DNA of 64,000 nucleotides from a bacterium (lineage in GTDB: Bacteria > Actinomycetota > Acidimicrobiia > Acidimicrobiales > Bin134): assembly GCA_026705465.1 (NCBI GenBank), contig JAPPAP010000001.1, positions 62,001 to 126,000 on the forward strand, given 5' to 3'. Of the stretch, positions 59,468-64,000 are shown one piece after another; positions within the stretch are counted from its first letter, which is position 1, and each line of letters starts with the position of its first letter. Under the pieces are notes generated by a model. That model was not told where the DNA came from and did no database searches. It worked only from the letters and a program-made list of their open reading frames with translations. Both the position numbers and the translations under genes were made by a program.

Positions 59468-61561
59468 ATGTCGGATTGGCGCCTGGCCGTTGACATCGGG
59501 GGCACGTTCACCGATGCAGTGCTGTTGGATGCCGTCACCGGTGCGGTAACGGTCAACAAGGCCCTCACCACTCCGGCCGCCCCTCTTGAGGGGGTGCAGG
59601 CCGCAGTGGGCCAGCTGCTGGGCCGGGCCGGGGTAGCTCCCGGTGAGATCACCGCCCCCATCGTCCACGCCACCACGCTCATCACCAACGCCTTGATCGA
59701 GAACAAGACCGGTCGGGCCGCTCTGGTCACCACCACTGGATTCGGCGACACGCTGCTGATCCGCGACGAGCACCGCTACGACATGTACGACCTCCAGATC
59801 GAGTTCCCCGACCCGCCCATCGCCCGGGAGCTCACCTTTGAGATCGATGAGCGCACCGCGGCATCCGGAGAGGTGCTGGACGTGCCGTCTCCCGAGGCCA
59901 TTGCGGCGCTGGTTCGAGAGCTGGAAGCGGCCGGGGTCGAATCGGTGGCGGTGTGCCTGCTCAACTCCTACGTCAACCCGTCCAACGAGCGGCTGCTGGC
60001 CAACGAACTGCGCCGAGAACTGGGAGTGCCAGTGTGCGCCTCAGCCGATATCTCGCCCCAAATCCGGGAGTATCCCCGCATGATCACCGCGGCCTGCAAT
60101 GCGGCCACCATGCCGATCATCGGGCCATATCTGGACGAGCTCCAGAAGTGGCTATCGTCTGAGGGGTTCGGCGGATCGGTGCTGATGATGCTGTCCAATG
60201 GGGGAGTGGTCTCGGCCGACGACGCTGCCGCCGCCCCCATACGGTTGGTGGAATCAGGCCCGGCTGCCGGGGCCTTGGCCGCCCGGTGGTTCGCCCGCCG
60301 CATGGGGGAAAACCGGTTGCTGGCCTTCGATATGGGCGGCACCACCGCCAAGGCCACCTTGGTGGAAGAAGGCGAACCGGCCCTGACCACCACCTTTGAA
60401 GTGGCCCGTCGCTACCGGTTCAAGAAGGGATCGGGCTTCCCGGTGTCGGTGCCCTCAGTCGACTTAGTGGAGATCGGCGCGGGCGGCGGCAGCCTGGCCC
60501 ATCTCGACCAATTCGGCCTGCTCAAGGTGGGGCCGGAGTCTTCGGGGGCCGACCCCGGCCCGGCCTGCTACGGGCAGGGCGGCGACCAGCCTGCGGTTAC
60601 CGACGCTGATGTGGTACTCGGTCTGCTGGATCCCGATGCTTTTCTGGGGGGCGACATGCCCTTGGACGCCGAACTAGCCCAGGCGGCCATCGAACCCTTG
60701 GCCGACGGTCTCGGCTTGTCGGCCATCGACACCGCCGCGGGGATGTATGAGGTGGTCAGCCAGAACATGGCCGCCGCCGCCCGCATGCACGCAGTGGAGC
60801 GGGGGGTGGATCTGCGAGGGGTGACCGTGCTGGCCTTCGGCGGGGCCGGGCCGCCCCATGCCTGCCGGGTGGCCGAGTTGCTGGACTCGGATCGGGTGGT
60901 GTTCCCGGTCAACGCCAGCGTGCTGTCGGCGTTTGGAACCCTGGTCTCGCCAGTGCGGATCGACCTGGCCCGTTCCATGCCGGTGAAGCTCGCCGAGGTC
61001 GACCCCCCTGAAAGAGATGGCCTCTTGGACGAACTGCGGGAAGAAGGCCGCCGGGTGCTGCTCAGCGCTGGTGTGCCCGAGGTTGATATCAGATTCCGCT
61101 ATGGCATCGACGCCCGTTACACCGGCCAGGGCAACGAGATCACCGTCTGGGTGGGCGAAGGGGATGCCTGGGCAGCCCCTGACGATGAGGTAACCGGGGC
61201 ATTCGAGTCGGAATATCGCCGCATCTACGGCATGACCATCGATGATGTGCCCATTGAGGTGGTCACCTGGCGACTCTCAGCTCGTGCCGACCCGGCTGAG
61301 ATAACCGCTGATGATTCTGAAGCGCCGCCGTCGGTAGGGGAAGGGCCGCCCCAGCCGGTTTCGACCCGCACCGCGGTGTTCGGGCGAGAGCAAGACGCGG
61401 TAGAGGTGCCGGTCTACCGCCGAGCCGACTTGGCTATCGGTATGTCGTTTCCTGGTCCGGCCTTGGTGGAGGAGCGGGAGACCACCTCAGTCATTCGCCC
61501 CGGATGGAGTGTGACGGTCGCTGACGACGCCAGTTTGGTTGCCATATTGGAGGAGGAATGA
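59468..61561 (+). CDS. hyuA: hydantoinase/oxoprolinase subunit A
   Basis: The 697-residue protein has the HyuA ATPase-like fold: AVDIGGTFTDAVLLD (phosphate loop), FDMGGTTAKATLVEEG (second), and GGAGPPHACRVAELL. It ATP-dependently opens cyclic amides, or carboxylates ketones, together with subunit B. Which of these applies cannot be read here. The stop overlaps hyuB by 4 bp. Confidence 0.93.
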   Translation: MSDWRLAVDIGGTFTDAVLLDAVTGAVTVNKALTTPAAPLEGVQAAVGQLLGRAGVAPGEITAPIVHATTLITNALIENKTGRAALVTTTGFGDTLLIRDEHRYDMYDLQIEFPDPPIARELTFEIDERTAASGEVLDVPSPEAIAALVRELEAAGVESVAVCLLNSYVNPSNERLLANELRRELGVPVCASADISPQIREYPRMITAACNAATMPIIGPYLDELQKWLSSEGFGGSVLMMLSNGGVVSADDAAAAPIRLVESGPAAGALAARWFARRMGENRLLAFDMGGTTAKATLVEEGEPALTTTFEVARRYRFKKGSGFPVSVPSVDLVEIGAGGGSLAHLDQFGLLKVGPESSGADPGPACYGQGGDQPAVTDADVVLGLLDPDAFLGGDMPLDAELAQAAIEPLADGLGLSAIDTAAGMYEVVSQNMAAAARMHAVERGVDLRGVTVLAFGGAGPPHACRVAELLDSDRVVFPVNASVLSAFGTLVSPVRIDLARSMPVKLAEVDPPERDGLLDELREEGRRVLLSAGVPEVDIRFRYGIDARYTGQGNEITVWVGEGDAWAAPDDEVTGAFESEYRRIYGMTIDDVPIEVVTWRLSARADPAEITADDSEAPPSVGEGPPQPVSTRTAVFGREQDAVEVPVYRRADLAIGMSFPGPALVEERETTSVIRPGWSVTVADDASLVAILEEE

Positions 61562-63144
61562 CCCAGACCACCTACGACCCCATTCAATTGGAAATCCTGT
61601 GGCAGTCGCTCATTTCGGTGGTGAATGAGCAGGCCCGGGCCCTTCAGAGGGCCGCGTTCAGCCCCATCGTGCGCGAGGCCGGCGATCTGGCCAACGCTGT
61701 GTTCGACAAGCGGGGCCGAATGGTGGCCCAGGCGGTAACCGGTACTCCCGGACATATCAACTCCCTGGCCATCGGCGCGGCCAACATGCTGGAAGAGTTC
61801 CCCCCCGAATCCCTCGAGCCCGGCGACGTGCTGGTCACCAACGACCCCTATCTCACCGCGGGCCAGCTGTTGGACGTAACCGTGCTGGTCCCGGTGTGGC
61901 GCGCCCCGGCCGCCGGGGGCGATCCCGTGCCTATTGCCTACTTCGGCTCCACCATCCATCACACCGATGTCGGCGGATATGGCATCGGCGCCGGGGCCCG
62001 GGACTGCTTCGAAGAGGGCCTGTGGATCCCCATCTGCAAGCTCATGCGGGCCGGCGAGCGCAACGAGGACGTGTGGAAGTTCATCCTGTCCAACGTCCGC
62101 CAGCCCGACCACATGGCCGGTGATCTGCACGCTCAGATGGCCTCAGGAGAGGTGGGCGCCCAGCGCCTCGGCGCGCTGTGCGGTTCCTACGACCTCGACG
62201 ACATCGAGGACTTGGCCGACGAGATCATCGATCGTTCCGAAGCGGCCACTCGGGCCAGCATCGCCGAGCTGCCTCCCGGCGAGTACAAGGCCGATGCAGT
62301 GCTGGATCTAGCCGACGGCAGCCGAATCGACATCGTGTGCTCCTTGCGGGTGGATCCCGACGCTGGAGAGATCTTCGTTGACTACGACGGCTCCTCTGAG
62401 GCCAGCCCGTGGGGCATCAACGTGGTGCGCAACTACACCCACGCCTACACCACGTTCACTGTGCGTTCTGTGCTGAATCCCGAGATTCCCAACAACCACG
62501 GCAGTCTGGCCCCCATCAAGATGGCTGCTCCCGAGGGGTCCATTGTCAACGCCGTGTGCCCCCAGCCCGGGACTGCCCGCCATGTGGTGGGGATGTTCTT
62601 GCCCAACGCCCTACTCAAGGCCTTGGCCCAGGTCAAGCCGGAGGAGTCGATGGCCGAGGGAGCGGGCGCAGTGTGGACCATGCAGGTGAGCGGGAACCAT
62701 GACGACGGTACCCCGTTCATCACCGCCATGTTCACCTACGCCGGAGGGGTGGGAGCACGGGCGTCCAAGCCGGGCTTGGACGCATGCTCCTATCCGACGG
62801 GGGTGAGCGCGGTACCCATCGAGGTGGTGGAGGCCTCCGCGCCGGTGCGCTTTACCCGCAAAGCACTGCGCCCCGGCTCAGAAGGGTCGGGGGCCCAGCC
62901 CGGCGGCAAGGGCCAGACCATCGAATTCAGCGTGGACACCTCTCGCCCCTGGCTGCTCAACGCGGTCACTAGCCGCCTATCCGACCCTCCCCAGGGCATT
63001 TTCGGTGGGAGCCCGGGCGAGGCGGGTTCGTTCCAGGTCAACGGCGAGCCGGTCACCACCCAGAGCCGCATCACCCTCGACCCTGGTGACGTCGTGCGCC
63101 TTGACCTGCCTGGGGGTGGAGGCTACGGACCTCCCGATGGCTGA
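61558..63144 (+). CDS. hyuB: hydantoinase/oxoprolinase subunit B
   Basis: The 528-residue protein has the HyuB pattern: DPIQLEILWQSLISVVNEQA, SPIVREAGDLANAVFD, GDVLVTNDPYLTAGQL, and the glycine-rich end PGGGGYGPP. It pairs with HyuA. The first bases overlap hyuA (ATGA) and the last overlap the acyl-CoA synthetase start by 8 bp. Confidence 0.93.
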   Translation: MTQTTYDPIQLEILWQSLISVVNEQARALQRAAFSPIVREAGDLANAVFDKRGRMVAQAVTGTPGHINSLAIGAANMLEEFPPESLEPGDVLVTNDPYLTAGQLLDVTVLVPVWRAPAAGGDPVPIAYFGSTIHHTDVGGYGIGAGARDCFEEGLWIPICKLMRAGERNEDVWKFILSNVRQPDHMAGDLHAQMASGEVGAQRLGALCGSYDLDDIEDLADEIIDRSEAATRASIAELPPGEYKADAVLDLADGSRIDIVCSLRVDPDAGEIFVDYDGSSEASPWGINVVRNYTHAYTTFTVRSVLNPEIPNNHGSLAPIKMAAPEGSIVNAVCPQPGTARHVVGMFLPNALLKALAQVKPEESMAEGAGAVWTMQVSGNHDDGTPFITAMFTYAGGVGARASKPGLDACSYPTGVSAVPIEVVEASAPVRFTRKALRPGSEGSGAQPGGKGQTIEFSVDTSRPWLLNAVTSRLSDPPQGIFGGSPGEAGSFQVNGEPVTTQSRITLDPGDVVRLDLPGGGGYGPPDG

Positions 63145-64000
63145 TCCGGTCACGTTCTCGTCCGTTTGGGAACGGGCGGTCGAACGAGATGGCGAGGCCG
63201 TTTTCCTGATCTTCGAGCGGCCCGAAGGGAGCTCAGCCACTTGGACCTACGAGCAGTTCGACGCGGCTGTCACCGGTGTGGCCGCCGGCTTAATCCAGCG
63301 GGGGGTGGCTCCTGGGGAATCCGTGCATCTGGCGCTGACCAATACCCCGGCGTTTGTGGCTCTGTGGCTGGCCGCCAGCCGGCTGGGGGCGTGGATCGTG
63401 CCGTCCGATCCGATGGGCAAAACGCCGGAGTTGGCCGACCACATTGAGCGCACCCGACCAAAGGCCGGCTTTTGTGCCACCGGCCGAGCCGATGTTTACC
63501 GCCAGGCTGCCAAAGTGAGTCCTGACCTGGCCATCACTGAGCTCGACGAAGCCAGCAGCAGCCTCGATGCGCTGATCGGAAGCGCCCGGGTGGACTGGTG
63601 CCCGGTGGACCCGCGCGACCGCGCCGCGGTTATGTTCACCTCAGGAACCACCGGGCGGCCTAAAGGGGTGGAGATCACCCAGGCCAACTACGCCTTCTGC
63701 GGCCAGGTCATGGCCGAGCGAGCCGATCTGGCTCCCGACGACCGCCAGTTGGTGGTGCTCCCACTGTTTCATGCCAACGCCCAGTACTACTCCTTCGCCT
63801 CTGCCATCTGGACCGGCGCCTCGGTGGCTTTGATGCCCGCCTTTTCGGCCAGCGGCTTCCTGCCCCAAGCCGCTCGCCACCGGGCTACTTGCGCCAGCCT
63901 GTTCGCCGCTCCGATGCGGATGATCCTGGCCCGGGGCACTCCGGTCGACGGGATAGGGCTTCGTCACTGCTGGTACGCCCAGAACATCGCCGACGATCAG
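63137..64000 (+). CDS. AMP-forming acyl-CoA synthetase/ligase (3' end off window)
   Basis: The frame begins ATG 63137 (MADPVTFSSVWERAVERDG) and runs to the window edge, 288 codons. The adenylate-forming signature TSGTTGRPKGVEIT is at about residues 170-183, followed by LPLFHANAQYYSF. It should activate a carboxylic acid product of the cluster to its CoA ester. Acid specificity is not readable. The C-terminal domain is missing because the window ends. Confidence 0.92.
   Translation, partial: MADPVTFSSVWERAVERDGEAVFLIFERPEGSSATWTYEQFDAAVTGVAAGLIQRGVAPGESVHLALTNTPAFVALWLAASRLGAWIVPSDPMGKTPELADHIERTRPKAGFCATGRADVYRQAAKVSPDLAITELDEASSSLDALIGSARVDWCPVDPRDRAAVMFTSGTTGRPKGVEITQANYAFCGQVMAERADLAPDDRQLVVLPLFHANAQYYSFASAIWTGASVALMPAFSASGFLPQAARHRATCASLFAAPMRMILARGTPVDGIGLRHCWYAQNIADDQ

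Noticed and set aside
1-64000. CRISPR arrays, rRNA or tRNA genes
   Set aside because: No regularly spaced repeats of the right size and no recognisable rRNA or tRNA sequence were seen by eye; a dedicated scan was not possible.

Overview
The window is high-GC chromosomal DNA from an actinobacterium, most likely of the Acidimicrobiia. This is inferred from gene content: F420-type LLM oxidoreductase, a mycothiol-dependent-nitroreductase-like protein, an ImuB/DnaE2 cassette, the DUF501-Ppx pair, and many CoA-linked degradative genes. No rRNA, tRNA or CRISPR array was found.

Layout. 1-5119 (minus) carries a four-domain LivH-LivM-LivF-LivG ABC transporter in one reading frame that runs off the left edge, then a small lipoprotein and a PhyH-family dioxygenase. 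5176-7287 is a GH3 glycosidase. 7301-14810 (minus) holds a mutagenic-repair cassette (ImuB, DnaE2, SRAP protein) followed by a His-rich lipoprotein and a polytopic membrane protein. 14900-19958 (minus) contains a small membrane protein, then a tightly overlapping operon of a thioredoxin-fold protein, a membrane-anchored protein, an HTTM protein and a toroid-like protein, plus an LLM oxidoreductase. The thioredoxin-fold gene has an in-frame TGA at the first position of its CxxC motif, followed by a plausible bacterial SECIS hairpin, so it is probably a selenoprotein. 20055-26959 has rpmB-rpmG, a stand-alone HD half of a CCA-adding enzyme, a proline-repeat lipoprotein, and a thiolase/OB-fold pair with an MFS transporter nearby. 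27056-34198 is a CO-dehydrogenase/xanthine-dehydrogenase type cluster (coxS, coxM, coxD-like, coxE-like, split XdhC, MocA-like, CoxG) with no large catalytic subunit. 34144-42586 holds housekeeping and metabolic genes (DUF501, Ppx, acetyltransferase, enoyl-CoA hydratase, MFS, epimerase, copper ATPase, alpha/beta hydrolase).

42677-51855 is a compact mobile element of about 9.2 kb bounded by an 11-bp direct repeat. All its genes read one way: tyrosine integrase, AlpA-like excisionase, HTH protein, small unknowns, a RepA-like ATPase, a repeat/hairpin region resembling an origin, an HK97-like major capsid protein, a zinc-ribbon protein, a small membrane protein, a 100-nt strongly folded element and a repeat-rich secreted protein. 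No terminase, portal or tail gene is present, so it looks like a capsid-bearing satellite or related island. It is inserted across the start codon of an enoyl-CoA hydratase gene, changing ATG to GTG without breaking the frame.

51844-64000 is a long plus-strand catabolic run (crotonase, nitrilase-family hydrolase, two cupins, FAD monooxygenase, two SDRs, amidohydrolase, glyoxalase-fold protein, hydantoinase A and B, acyl-CoA synthetase) that appears to oxidise, hydrolyse and CoA-activate an unknown, probably nitrogen-containing, compound.
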